Positions 6,939 to 14,164 of a stretch of 15,868 nucleotides of DNA are shown one piece after another; position 1 is the first letter of the stretch, and the number at the start of each line of letters is the position of its first letter. A program made the position numbers and the translations under genes. The notes under the pieces were generated by a model. That model was not told the DNA's origin and did not search any database. It saw nothing but the letters and a program-made list of their open reading frames with translations. Origin of the DNA: LMUY01 sp964246185 (GTDB lineage: Bacteria > Pseudomonadota > Alphaproteobacteria > Acetobacterales > Acetobacteraceae); assembly GCA_964246185.1 (NCBI GenBank), contig CAXTPP010000081.1:1-15868 (forward strand), read 5' to 3'.

Positions 6939-7059
6939 CAAGTGAGATCACGTCATGACTTGGTCCATCTTCCACGGACAAGGCAATGCATCCCCGTTCG
7001 TGTCCATGTTCTCCACAGCTGTTGCCAGGCCTCGGTGCTTCGACGATGCGATCCAGGCG
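6939..7059. other. Convergent spacer between SBP gene and UDG gene
   Basis: Both flanking genes end here. A weak CGTGA...TCACG pairing (6934-6938 with 6948-6952, 9-base loop) spans the SBP stop codon, and GTCATGAC (6952-6959) is palindromic. Neither is followed by a T-run, so no intrinsic terminator can be claimed. I see nothing else in this stretch. Confidence 0.4.
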
Positions 7060-7719
7060 CTACCTGCCCAACCGCTCCACCACCTCCCTCACCACCGCCT
7101 CGAACATAGCCTCCGTCAATCGGCCCGTGTTCGTGTTGTAGCGGGACACATGGTAGCTGTCCGCCAGCCATCGCCCGTCCGGTAGTTCGTGGAACGCGCC
7201 GTGGCGGAACTTCATCCAGCTCACCGGCACGCCCATCGTCCGCAGCGCCGCCGCATGGGCCAGCAGGCCGAGCACCAGCACCACCCGCAACCGCGGCATC
7301 GCGGCCAGTTCCGCGGCGAGGAAGCGGTTGCAGGTCCGCACCTCCTCCGGCGTCGGCAGGTTCGCAGGCGGGACGCAACGGACGGCATTGACAATACGGC
7401 AGTCATGCAACGTCAACCCGTCCGCCGGGTCAGCCCGGTAGTCACCCTGGGCAAAGCCGAAGCGCAGCAGCGTCTGGTAGAGCAGGATGCCGGCGTGGTC
7501 GCCAGTGAACGGGCGGCCGGTGCGGTTGGCACCACGCACGCCGGGCGCCATGCCTACCACCAGGAACCTTGCATCGGGCGAGCCGAAGCTGGGCACGGGG
7601 GCGTTGAACCAGTCCGGATGGTCCAGCCGGTTCGCGGTGCGATAGGCCACGAGCCTTGGACACAGGCCGCAATCAAATGGGGGGCAGTTGGGCGGGGGGC
7701 AGTCAGGCTGGGGCGTCAA
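7060..7719 (-). CDS. Uracil-DNA glycosylase, family 5 (UDGb-type), Fe-S cluster
   Basis: This 219-residue protein should excise uracil, and possibly other deaminated bases, from DNA to start base-excision repair. Features match the UDGb family: Cys17 and Cys20 (CGLC), Cys115 (VRCVPP) and Cys130 (RTCNRF) as likely 4Fe-4S ligands. Motif A is GMAPGVRGANRTGRPFTGD (56-74), family members usually having GLAPA or GLAPG. A late motif, YHVSRYNTNTGRLT, contains His190. The first codon appears to be TTG at 7719, overlapping the stop of the upstream NYN gene as TTGA. No ATG or GTG lies suitably close, and only a weak purine stretch precedes it, so translation probably depends on coupling. The Cys positions support this start, since little sequence lies before Cys17. 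Confidence 0.88.
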   Translation of the reverse strand: MTPQPDCPPPNCPPFDCGLCPRLVAYRTANRLDHPDWFNAPVPSFGSPDARFLVVGMAPGVRGANRTGRPFTGDHAGILLYQTLLRFGFAQGDYRADPADGLTLHDCRIVNAVRCVPPANLPTPEEVRTCNRFLAAELAAMPRLRVVLVLGLLAHAAALRTMGVPVSWMKFRHGAFHELPDGRWLADSYHVSRYNTNTGRLTEAMFEAVVREVVERLGR

Positions 7720-8315
7720 ACGCTTTCGGTCGGCTCGTTGTAGGGCTCGGCCGGGGTGTTGCGCACGGGGCGGGTGCGCGGCTCCATCTGGCGACGGGTG
7801 AAACCGGGGGCGATCTCAGCCAATTCCAGGAACTGGTCGGCCTGGCGGCGCAGCTCGTCGGCGATCATCGGCGGGTTGCTGCGCACCGTGGACACCACGG
7901 ACACCCGCACGCCCTGCCGCTGCACCGCTTCCACCAGGCGCCGGAAGTCGCTGTCGCCGCTGAACAGCACCGCATGGTCCAGCTTGGGCGCCAGTTCCAG
8001 CATGTCGATTGCCAACTCGACATCCATGTTGCCTTTGACCCGGCGGCGTCCCGTGGCGTCGGTGAACTCGCGCGCCGGCTTGGTCACCAGGGTATAGCCG
8101 TTGTAGGCCAGCCAGTCGGTCAATGGCTTGAGCGGCGAATACTCCTCGGTCTCGAGCACCGCCGAGTAGTAGTATGCGCGAAGCACGTTGGTCTTGGCGC
8201 GAAAGAAGTCCAGCATATTCCTGTAATCGACATCGAACCCAAGATTACGTGACGCCGAGTAGAGATTGGCCCCATCAATGAATAAAGCGGTTCGTTCAGT
8301 GGGTAAAAAGAGCAC
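7716..8315 (-). CDS. NYN-domain protein (LabA/DUF88 family), putative ribonuclease
   Basis: This 199-residue protein has a NYN/PIN-like nuclease fold. Acidic residues expected at a metal site are visible: LFIDGANLY (Asp14), KGNMDVELAIDM (Asp98) and FSGDSDF (Asp121, Asp123). The family is thought to act on RNA, but the substrate of this member is unknown. The GTG at 8315 is chosen because TCCTCT at 8325-8330 reads AGAGGA on the coding strand, 9 bases upstream, and the family begins just before ERTALFIDGANLY. A longer frame from 8354 lacks such support. The tail after residue 170 is polar and Pro/Arg-rich. Its stop overlaps the TTG start of the UDG gene. It is divergent from folK. Confidence 0.9.
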   Translation of the reverse strand: MLFLPTERTALFIDGANLYSASRNLGFDVDYRNMLDFFRAKTNVLRAYYYSAVLETEEYSPLKPLTDWLAYNGYTLVTKPAREFTDATGRRRVKGNMDVELAIDMLELAPKLDHAVLFSGDSDFRRLVEAVQRQGVRVSVVSTVRSNPPMIADELRRQADQFLELAEIAPGFTRRQMEPRTRPVRNTPAEPYNEPTESV

Positions 8316-8416
8316 TTCGCAACATCCTCTAACGCGGCCATCGCGGCGCTGCACGAGCTAGGCCAAGCATCCATCATAATGACACGTTCGCGCGGCATAA
8401 AGGCAGGCCTGATGAA

Positions 8417-8932
8417 ATGGTCTTAATCTCCCTTGGGGCAAACCTCCCTACACTCTTTGGTGCGCTGGCCACCTGCCGCAGCGCGGCCATGGCGCTGGAT
8501 GGCATCGCCGGGCTGCAACTGGCAGCGTTGTCACCCTGGTATGAGACGGAGGCAGTGCCGCCGTCGGGCCAGCCGCCCTACATCAACGGCGTCGCCCGGT
8601 TGACCGGCCAGGCCGACCCGGCAGCCTTGCTGCGCGCCCTGCAAGCGATGGAGCTGAAGCACGGGCGTCAGCGGAGCGTCCCCAACGCCGCCCGCACGCT
8701 CGATCTCGACATCATCGCCATGGGCAGCCTGGTCCGCACCATGCCTGACCCGGTGCTGCCGCATCCCCGCATGCACCAGCGCGCCTTCGTGCTGCGCCCG
8801 TTGCTGGATGTGTCACCAGATTGGCAACATCCTCTGCTGGGATGCTCGGCCCGCACATTGCTGAGTCACCTGCCGCCATACCAAGCCAAGCCGTGTTCGC
8901 ACTTGCGAGATGGCAGCCCAGGGCTTATCTAG
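8417..8932 (+). CDS. folK: 6-hydroxymethyl-7,8-dihydropterin pyrophosphokinase (HPPK)
   Basis: FolK transfers pyrophosphate from ATP to the pterin in folate synthesis. The 171-residue protein starts with ISLGANLP. It has the pterin-loop segment SPWYETEAVPPSGQPPYINGV (about 39-59) and the signature GRQRSVPNAARTLDLDII (83-100), whose Asp96 and Asp98 should bind magnesium. PHPRMHQRAFVLRPL follows (115-129). AAGGCAGG just upstream gives a reasonable ribosome site for the ATG at 8417. No other folate genes are nearby. It precedes rpoZ by 31 bases, a conserved alphaproteobacterial arrangement by my recollection. Confidence 0.96.
   Translation: MVLISLGANLPTLFGALATCRSAAMALDGIAGLQLAALSPWYETEAVPPSGQPPYINGVARLTGQADPAALLRALQAMELKHGRQRSVPNAARTLDLDIIAMGSLVRTMPDPVLPHPRMHQRAFVLRPLLDVSPDWQHPLLGCSARTLLSHLPPYQAKPCSHLRDGSPGLI
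8903..8931 (+). promoter_or_regulatory. Possible sigma-70-type promoter for rpoZ
   Basis: TTGCGA (8903-8908) and TATCTA (8926-8931) are separated by exactly 17 bases and lie within the 3' end of folK. Initiation would fall near 8938, leaving a leader of about 26 bases before the rpoZ ATG. The match is partial (4/6 and 3/6), so this is a suggestion only. Confidence 0.3.
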
Positions 8933-8963
8933 ATGGATCGGTCTATATACGGAGTCTTCCTGC

Positions 8964-9362
8964 ATGGCACGCGTCACAGTAGAGGATTGCGTCGAGCGCG
9001 TTCCCAACCGGTTCGAATTGGTTTTGTTCGCAGCCCAGCGGGCCCGCAACCTCAGCCGCGGCGAGGAGCTGACGATTGACCGCGACAACGACAAGAATCC
9101 TGTCGTTGCTTTGCGTGAGATCGCCGAGGAGACGATCGGCATTCCCAAGTTGGAGCAGGATCTGATCAAGTCGTTGTCCCGCGCACCGGAGCCGGAGCCG
9201 GCGGACGAGGAAGTGCTCGACCTCATTCCGACCGACCAGAACATCTTTGGCCTGCAAGACGTGTCGGCCGAAGAGGAAGCTTCCAGCCTGCCCGTGGAAG
9301 AGATGTCCCCAGAGGACCTCGAGGCCGCCATCGAGGCTGAGCTGGGCGGGCGTCGCCGCTAG
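8964..9362 (+). CDS. rpoZ: DNA-directed RNA polymerase omega subunit
   Basis: Omega helps assemble RNA polymerase and in many bacteria forms part of a (p)ppGpp-binding site. The 132-residue product opens with the conserved MARVTVEDCVERVPNRFELV. AAQRARNLSRGEE and then KNPVVALREIAEETI follow, the usual omega core. The remaining 60 residues or so are acidic and low in complexity, longer than in E. coli omega (91 aa) but common in alphaproteobacteria. The frame is open from 8910, but the ATG at 8964 is chosen because the family starts there and GGAG (8951-8954) is 9 bases upstream. The stop is 14 bases before the rsh start, linking omega with the alarmone enzyme. Confidence 0.97.
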   Translation: MARVTVEDCVERVPNRFELVLFAAQRARNLSRGEELTIDRDNDKNPVVALREIAEETIGIPKLEQDLIKSLSRAPEPEPADEEVLDLIPTDQNIFGLQDVSAEEEASSLPVEEMSPEDLEAAIEAELGGRRR

Positions 9363-9376
9363 CCGTAACGGGGGGC

Positions 9377-11617
9377 ATGGACAGGCCGAGCCGCAGCCGC
9401 GCGCTGTTCGCCCCGGACGGGACGACATCCACACGCTCGACCGCTGCACGCCCGCCGGTGATTGGGCAGCTCGAGCTGACCGAACGGGTCCTCAGCTACG
9501 ACCCCAAGGCAGATACCGCACTGATTGACGCTGCCTACGCGATGGCTACCCAGGCCCATGATGGCCAGTTCCGTGACAACGGCGACCCCTATATCACTCA
9601 CCCGGTCGCCGTGGCGGACATCCTGGCTGAATACCGCCTCGATATTGGCAGCATCGTCACCGCGCTGTTGCACGACGTGGTCGAAGACACTGGCATCAAG
9701 CTCGGGGAGATCGAGGCGCGCTTCGGCAAGCCAATCGCGGGCTTGGTGGACGGCGTCACCAAGCTCACCAAGCTGGAACTGAAGGCCGAGCGCTCGAAGC
9801 AGGCGGAGAATTTCCGCAAGCTGGTCCTGGCGATCAGCCAGGACATCCGGGTGCTGTTGGTCAAGCTGGCGGACCGGCTGCACAACATGCGGACGCTGTG
9901 CTTCGTCGCTTCCTCGGACCGGCGGCAGCGCATCGCCCGCGAGACCATGGAGATCTACGCCCCGCTCGCCGAACGCATCGGCATGGACGAGATGAAGATC
10001 GAGCTGCAGGACCTTGCCTTCGCGCAATTGGAGAAGGAGGCTTTCGAGACCATCCAGGCGCGGTTGAACTTCCTGCGCGGGCAAGGCGCAGACATCATCG
10101 AGGACATGCGCCGCGAGCTGGCCCGGGTCTGCCGGGAGGCCGGCATGGAGGCGGTGGAAGTCACCGGGCGGGAAAAAAGCCCTTTCTCGATTTGGGAGAA
10201 GATGCAGCGGCGCAACATCGCCTTCGAGCAGCTATCCGACATCATGGCGTTCCGCATGGTCGTGCCCAGCCGGTCTGACTGCTACATGGCGCTGGGCGCG
10301 GTGCACGCCAGCTACCCGGTGATCGCCGGGCGGTTCAAGGACTACATCTCCACCCCGAAATCCAACGGTTACCAAAGCCTGCACACCGGGGTCACGCTGC
10401 GGCATCCGCTCAACCAAAAGATCGAGGTGCAAATCCGCACGGCCGACATGCAGCGTGTCGCCGACAATGGCGTGGCGGCGCATTGGGGCTACAAGCAGGG
10501 CACTCCCGGGCCGACAGACAGGCGGGATTTCCCATGGGTGCGGGACCTGCTGGAAATCCTGGAGAACTCCACCACCGGCGAGGACTTCCTCGAAAACACC
10601 AAGCTCGAACTCTACCAAGACCAGGTGTTCTGCTTCACGCCCAAGGGCCAGCTGATCCAGTTGCCGCGCGGCGCGACCCCGGTCGATTTCGCCTACGCCG
10701 TGCACAGCCAGGTCGGCGACACCTGCGTCGGCGCCAAGGTGAACGGACGGCTGCTGCCGCTGCGGACCGAGCTGCAGAACGGCGACCAGGTTGAGGTCAT
10801 GACGGCGCGCGGCGGCACGCCTTCCCCCGCTTGGGAACGGTTTGCCGTCACCGGCAAGGCACGGGCGCGCATCCGGCGGCATGTGGCGCTGCAGCAGCGC
10901 CAGCAATATCTGGACTCCGGCCGTGCGGCGTTGGCCAAGGCGTTCCGGCAGGAGGGCCTGGACGGCTCGGAAAAGGTGCTGGACGCCGCCCTCAAGGGGC
11001 TCAAAGCCGCGTCCCTGGCCGATCTCTACGTGAACGTCGGCAACGGCAACACCGGGCCGAAGGACGTGGTGCACGCGGCCTATCCCGAGTTGCGCCAATC
11101 GGCTTCGGCCCGGGCGTCGCGGATGATCCCGCAATTGCCGTCCCGCGCTCCCAGCCGGCCCGGCGGCAACCTGGTGGTGAGCGGCCTGTTGCCGGGCATG
11201 GCGGTGCAATACGCCGGGTGCTGCCATCCATTGCCGGGGGACCGCATCGTCGGCATCGTGACTACCGGCAAGGGCGTCACGGTCCATGCCCGTGGCTGCC
11301 AGACGCTGGAGAGCTTCGCCGCCACCCCCGAGCGGTTCATCGACATCGGCTGGGAGGGGGATGGTCACGGCGGCGGGATGCACACTGGCCGCATCAGCAT
11401 CATCGCCGCCAACGAAACCGGCACCCTGGCTGCGCTGACCAACGCGATTTCCAAGCAGGACGGGTCGGTGACCAACCTCAAGATCGTCAACCGCCAGCAG
11501 GAGTTCTTTGAAATCCTGGTCGATGTGGAGGTGCGCGACCTCCGCCACCTGTCCACTGTGATTGCCGGGCTGCGAGCCGCCGAGGGCGTGACGCAGGTGG
11601 AGCGAGCCCGTGCTTGA
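9377..11617 (+). CDS. rsh: Bifunctional (p)ppGpp synthetase/hydrolase (RelA/SpoT, Rsh)
   Basis: This 746-residue long Rsh enzyme makes and degrades (p)ppGpp. The HD hydrolase domain shows HDGQFRDNGDPYITHP (His61, His75), LLHDVVEDT (His99-Asp100 and Glu103-Asp104) and DRLHNMRT (Asp166, Asn170). The synthetase has SPFSIWEKMQRR, GRFKDYISTPKSNGYQSLHT and EVQIRT. Its RFKD motif is the RxKD type of bifunctional enzymes rather than the ExDD of synthetase-only RelA. TGS, a Cys-containing region (YAGCCHPLPGD) and a C-terminal ACT domain follow in order. Both activities look intact. The ATG at 9377 is preceded only by a G-run ending one base away. An in-frame GTG at 9458 would remove 27 poorly conserved residues, so the exact start is uncertain. 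Confidence 0.96.
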   Translation: MDRPSRSRALFAPDGTTSTRSTAARPPVIGQLELTERVLSYDPKADTALIDAAYAMATQAHDGQFRDNGDPYITHPVAVADILAEYRLDIGSIVTALLHDVVEDTGIKLGEIEARFGKPIAGLVDGVTKLTKLELKAERSKQAENFRKLVLAISQDIRVLLVKLADRLHNMRTLCFVASSDRRQRIARETMEIYAPLAERIGMDEMKIELQDLAFAQLEKEAFETIQARLNFLRGQGADIIEDMRRELARVCREAGMEAVEVTGREKSPFSIWEKMQRRNIAFEQLSDIMAFRMVVPSRSDCYMALGAVHASYPVIAGRFKDYISTPKSNGYQSLHTGVTLRHPLNQKIEVQIRTADMQRVADNGVAAHWGYKQGTPGPTDRRDFPWVRDLLEILENSTTGEDFLENTKLELYQDQVFCFTPKGQLIQLPRGATPVDFAYAVHSQVGDTCVGAKVNGRLLPLRTELQNGDQVEVMTARGGTPSPAWERFAVTGKARARIRRHVALQQRQQYLDSGRAALAKAFRQEGLDGSEKVLDAALKGLKAASLADLYVNVGNGNTGPKDVVHAAYPELRQSASARASRMIPQLPSRAPSRPGGNLVVSGLLPGMAVQYAGCCHPLPGDRIVGIVTTGKGVTVHARGCQTLESFAATPERFIDIGWEGDGHGGGMHTGRISIIAANETGTLAALTNAISKQDGSVTNLKIVNRQQEFFEILVDVEVRDLRHLSTVIAGLRAAEGVTQVERARA

Positions 11618-11642
11618 GGAGGGCTCTAGGCTTGAGGAGGGC
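11612..11642 (+). repeat. 13-bp direct repeat duplicating a Shine-Dalgarno at the rsh-acpS junction
   Basis: GCTTGAGGAGGGC occurs at 11612-11624 and again at 11630-11642, offset by 18 bases. The first copy holds the last Ala codon and TGA stop of rsh plus a GGAGG. The second supplies the GGAGG (11636-11640) placed 7 bases before the acpS ATG at 11648. A local tandem duplication is the simplest origin. Only the second copy is at the usual distance from a start codon. Confidence 0.8.
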
Positions 11643-11647
11643 GCAGC

Positions 11648-12052
11648 ATGATTCTCGGCTTGGGCTCCGACCTCTGCGACATCCGGCGCATCGCGCAGGT
11701 CATGGACCGGTTCGGCGACCGCTTCCTCTGCCGGGTGTTCACGCCGGTGGAGCGGGCGCGGGCGGCGCGACGGACCTCTGCCTTGCACGCCGGCACGTTC
11801 GCCAAGCGGTTCGCGGCCAAGGAGGCGTGCGCGAAGGCGCTCGGCACCGGGTTCAGCCACGGCGTGTTTCACTCCGACATGGGCGTGGTGAACCTGCCAA
11901 GCGGACGGCCCACCATGGCGCTGACCGGGGGGGCTGCAGCCCGGCTACGGCAGATCACGCCGCCAGGCCGGATGGCAACGCTGCATTTGACGCTGACGGA
12001 CGAGCATCCTTACGCCTTTGCCCAGGTGACCATCTCCGGCGATCCAGCGTGA
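11648..12052 (+). CDS. acpS: Holo-[acyl-carrier-protein] synthase
   Basis: AcpS moves 4'-phosphopantetheine from CoA onto a Ser of acyl carrier protein, activating fatty acid synthesis. The 134-residue length is normal. MILGLGSDLCDIRRI carries the metal-binding Asp8, and FAKRFAAKEACAKALGTG (51-68) carries Glu59 and the conserved F.KRF..KEA signature. A strong GGAGG 7 bases upstream sets the ATG at 11648. The stop codon overlaps the GTG of the next gene as GTGA (12049-12052). pdxJ, often directly upstream in alphaproteobacteria, is missing here, with rsh in its place. Confidence 0.95.
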   Translation: MILGLGSDLCDIRRIAQVMDRFGDRFLCRVFTPVERARAARRTSALHAGTFAKRFAAKEACAKALGTGFSHGVFHSDMGVVNLPSGRPTMALTGGAAARLRQITPPGRMATLHLTLTDEHPYAFAQVTISGDPA

Positions 12053-12627
12053 GCGGCCGCAACGTCTCGCTGAACTGGGAAGCGCGGTTCCGGGCCGAGC
12101 GCACGCCCTGGGAGCGGCCGGCGCTCAATCCGGCCTTCGTGTCCTGGCGCGCCAGCGGTGAATTGTCTCCTTGCCGCGTCTTGCTGCCCGGCGCTGGCCG
12201 CAGCGGCGAACCTTTGGCCCTGGCCCGAAGCGGCTTCGATGTGACCGTCGTGGATTTGGCGCCCAGTTCGGTGGCCGTGCAGCGGGTGCGGCTGGAAGCA
12301 GCCGGGGTCGCCGGGTCGGTGCATGAAGCGGACCTGCTGGAGTGGCAATCCGCGGCGCCGTTCGATGCGGTGTATGACCAGACTTGCCTCTGCGCCCTGC
12401 CACCGCCTGTGCTGCCAGCCTATGCCGCGCGGCTGCTTGGCTGGCTGCGGCCCGGCGGACGCCTGTTCATCCTGTTCATGCAGACCGGCAAACCCGGCGG
12501 GCCGCCGTTTGATTGCCCGCTTCCTGCCATGCAGGAGTTGTTCGGCGCTGGATGGCAGTGGCCCGAAAAGTCGGGCGTTGTGGGAACCGACCGGAACGAG
12601 CTTCCTGTGGTGCTGACCCGCACCTAG
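12049..12627 (+). CDS. SAM-dependent methyltransferase, TPMT-like family
   Basis: This 192-residue protein resembles the thiopurine S-methyltransferase-like family. It shows NWEARFRAERTPWERPALNP near the start and a SAM-binding motif I, VLLPGAGRSGEPLALARSG (44-62), followed by FDVTVVDLAPSS. AAPFDAVYDQTCLCALPPP, then LLGWLRPGGRLFILFM, are typical later segments. The substrate cannot be predicted; relatives act on small thiol, selenium or halide compounds. The frame is open far upstream through acpS in another phase, but the natural start is GTG 12049, whose GTGA overlaps the acpS stop. It separates acpS from lepB, which are adjacent in many relatives, so it looks like an operon insertion. Confidence 0.85.
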   Translation: MSGRNVSLNWEARFRAERTPWERPALNPAFVSWRASGELSPCRVLLPGAGRSGEPLALARSGFDVTVVDLAPSSVAVQRVRLEAAGVAGSVHEADLLEWQSAAPFDAVYDQTCLCALPPPVLPAYAARLLGWLRPGGRLFILFMQTGKPGGPPFDCPLPAMQELFGAGWQWPEKSGVVGTDRNELPVVLTRT

Positions 12628-12647
12628 TCTGGCTGCGACCGCTTTCC

Positions 12648-12676
12648 TTGACAGAGAGCCCACCCATCGGCTTCAT
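12648..12676 (+). promoter_or_regulatory. Possible promoter for lepB
   Basis: A perfect TTGACA (12648-12653) lies 17 bases before CTTCAT (12671-12676) in the 80-base gap between the methyltransferase and lepB. The -10 match is only 3/6. Initiation near 12683 would leave a leader of about 25 bases. It would let lepB-rnc-era-recO be transcribed apart from the genes upstream. Confidence 0.35.
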
Positions 12677-12707
12677 CCGCCGGCATTCACCGGACTGCCG
12701 CAATTCC

Positions 12708-13496
12708 ATGGCCAAGACGACGACGGGAGTCAGAGCGAAGCCGACTGGCTGGCTCGAGAACATCAAGACGATCGTCTACGCCGGGTTGATCGCCGTCGCC
12801 ATCCGCACTGTCGCCTTCGAGCCGTTCAACATCCCGTCCGGGTCCATGATCCCGACCTTGCTGGTCGGCGACTACCTGTTCGTCTCCAAGTTCAGCTACG
12901 GCTACTCGCGCTACTCCATCCCGTTCTCGCCAAACGTCTTTTCCGGCCGCATCTTCGGCAGCTTGCCGAAGCGCGGCGACGTGGTGGTGTTCAAGAACAT
13001 GAACGACCACTACGAAGATTACATCAAGCGCATCATCGGCCTGCCAGGCGACCACATCCAGGTGCGTGGCGGCACGCTCTACGTCAACGGCCAACCTGCC
13101 GTGCGCCATTCCACAGGCGTGGTGATCGCAACCGACGAGAACCGGTCTTCGATCGGCGAGCAGGAATACACCGAAACGCTGCCCGGCAACTACACGCACC
13201 TGATCGCCAAGATGGGCGACGAGGGGCCTGCCAACAACACGCAAGAGTATGTCGTGCCGGATGGCGACCTGTTCGCCATGGGCGACAATCGGGACAACAG
13301 CCTGGACAGCCGGTTCTCCGCCAGCAACATCGACTCGTTGCGCGACCCCCGTGGAGTCGGCTTCCTTCCCGTCGATAACCTGGTCGGGCGCGCGGAGTTC
13401 ATCTTCTTCTCCATCGACGCGTCAGCGCCTTGGTGGCAGGTGTGGGAATGGCCGTTCGAAATCCGCTGGAACCGAATCCTGACCGGGATCCAGTGA
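12708..13496 (+). CDS. lepB: Signal peptidase I
   Basis: LepB cleaves signal peptides of exported proteins at the outer face of the inner membrane. The 262-residue form has one N-terminal membrane segment (about residues 21-36), then FNIPSGSMIPTLLVGDYL with nucleophile Ser46. DYIKRIIGLPGD contains the general-base Lys107, and MGDNRDNSLDSR is the late conserved box. The frame is open from 12513, but the ATG at 12708 is used because the membrane segment and family start follow it. The ribosome site is weak (CGGA about 14 bases upstream). The stop overlaps the likely GTG of rnc as GTGA (13493-13496). Domain content and length are ordinary. Confidence 0.96.
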   Translation: MAKTTTGVRAKPTGWLENIKTIVYAGLIAVAIRTVAFEPFNIPSGSMIPTLLVGDYLFVSKFSYGYSRYSIPFSPNVFSGRIFGSLPKRGDVVVFKNMNDHYEDYIKRIIGLPGDHIQVRGGTLYVNGQPAVRHSTGVVIATDENRSSIGEQEYTETLPGNYTHLIAKMGDEGPANNTQEYVVPDGDLFAMGDNRDNSLDSRFSASNIDSLRDPRGVGFLPVDNLVGRAEFIFFSIDASAPWWQVWEWPFEIRWNRILTGIQ

Positions 13497-14164
13497 CGCA
13501 AGCGGCTTTTGGCCACAACTGGAGCCGTCCCAACCTGCTGAAGGAGGCGCTGACCCATCGTTCCGCGGTGCCGCGGACGTCCCGCCCGGAAAGCCGGGTG
13601 CGGTCCAACGAGCGCCTGGAGTTCGTCGGTGACCGGGTGCTGGGCTTGCTGATGGCTGAGTGGCTGGTCGAGCGCTTCCCGGCCGAGGTCGAAGGCTTGC
13701 TGGCCCGGCGTCATGCGGACTTGGTGGCGGAACCGCTGCTTGCCGCCATCGGCAACCAGCTGGGTCTGCCGAACACGCTGATCCTCGCGCCGAACGAGGC
13801 TCGGGCCGGCGTCGGCCGGGGTGCCGCCGTGGTGGCCGACGGCCTAGAGGCGGTGCTAGGCGCGATCTATCTCGATGGTGGCCTGGATGCGGCACGGGTT
13901 TTCGTGCGCAACGCCTGGTCAGACGCGGTCGAGAAGCAGGGCAGCCCGCCCAAGCACCCGAAATCCGATTTGAAGGAGTGGATGGAAGCGCGCGGGGCCG
14001 CCTTGCCGCCTTTCGTGGAGCTGCCGCGTGCCGGCCCGGCCCACGCTTTCGTCTTTACGGTCACCGTGTCGGCGCTGGGTTGCACCGGCAGGGGAGAGGC
14101 CAGCACCAAGCAGACGGCGGAACGCGAGGCCGCGGCCGACTTGCTGCGGCAGTTGCAGGCATGA
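13493..14164 (+). CDS. rnc: Ribonuclease III
   Basis: RNase III cuts double-stranded RNA, including rRNA precursors. The 223-residue form has the signature NERLEFVGDRVLGLL with Glu43 and Asp47, then VVADGLEAVLGAIYLDGG with Asp116 and Glu119. All four catalytic acidic residues are therefore present. A C-terminal double-stranded RNA-binding domain begins at HPKSDLKEWMEARG and ends TKQTAEREAAADLLRQL. The frame is open from 13430, inside lepB, but GTG 13493 is preferred because it forms a GTGA overlap with the lepB stop and leaves the usual short N-terminus before FGHNWSRPNLLKEALTHRS. The stop codon overlaps an ATG (ATGA, 14161-14164) that opens a nine-codon frame leading to era. Confidence 0.93.
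   Translation: MTQAAFGHNWSRPNLLKEALTHRSAVPRTSRPESRVRSNERLEFVGDRVLGLLMAEWLVERFPAEVEGLLARRHADLVAEPLLAAIGNQLGLPNTLILAPNEARAGVGRGAAVVADGLEAVLGAIYLDGGLDAARVFVRNAWSDAVEKQGSPPKHPKSDLKEWMEARGAALPPFVELPRAGPAHAFVFTVTVSALGCTGRGEASTKQTAEREAAADLLRQLQA

Noticed and set aside
6934..6952. CGTGA/TCACG stem as a terminator for the solute-binding protein gene
   Set aside because: Five base pairs, a nine-base loop and no T-run; it also overlaps the stop codon.
8412..8426. Tiny frame ATG AAA TGG TCT TAA overlapping the folK start
   Set aside because: Four codons in another phase, with the ribosome site better placed for folK; no support for a leader peptide.
9007..9018. GGTTCGAATT resembling a tRNA T-loop
   Set aside because: It lies in the conserved start of rpoZ (codons for NRFEL), and no acceptor or anticodon stems can be drawn around it.
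10232..11872. Minus-strand open frame of 546 codons opposite rsh and acpS
   Set aside because: Shadow frame: low-complexity composition and full overlap with the conserved Rsh domains on the other strand.
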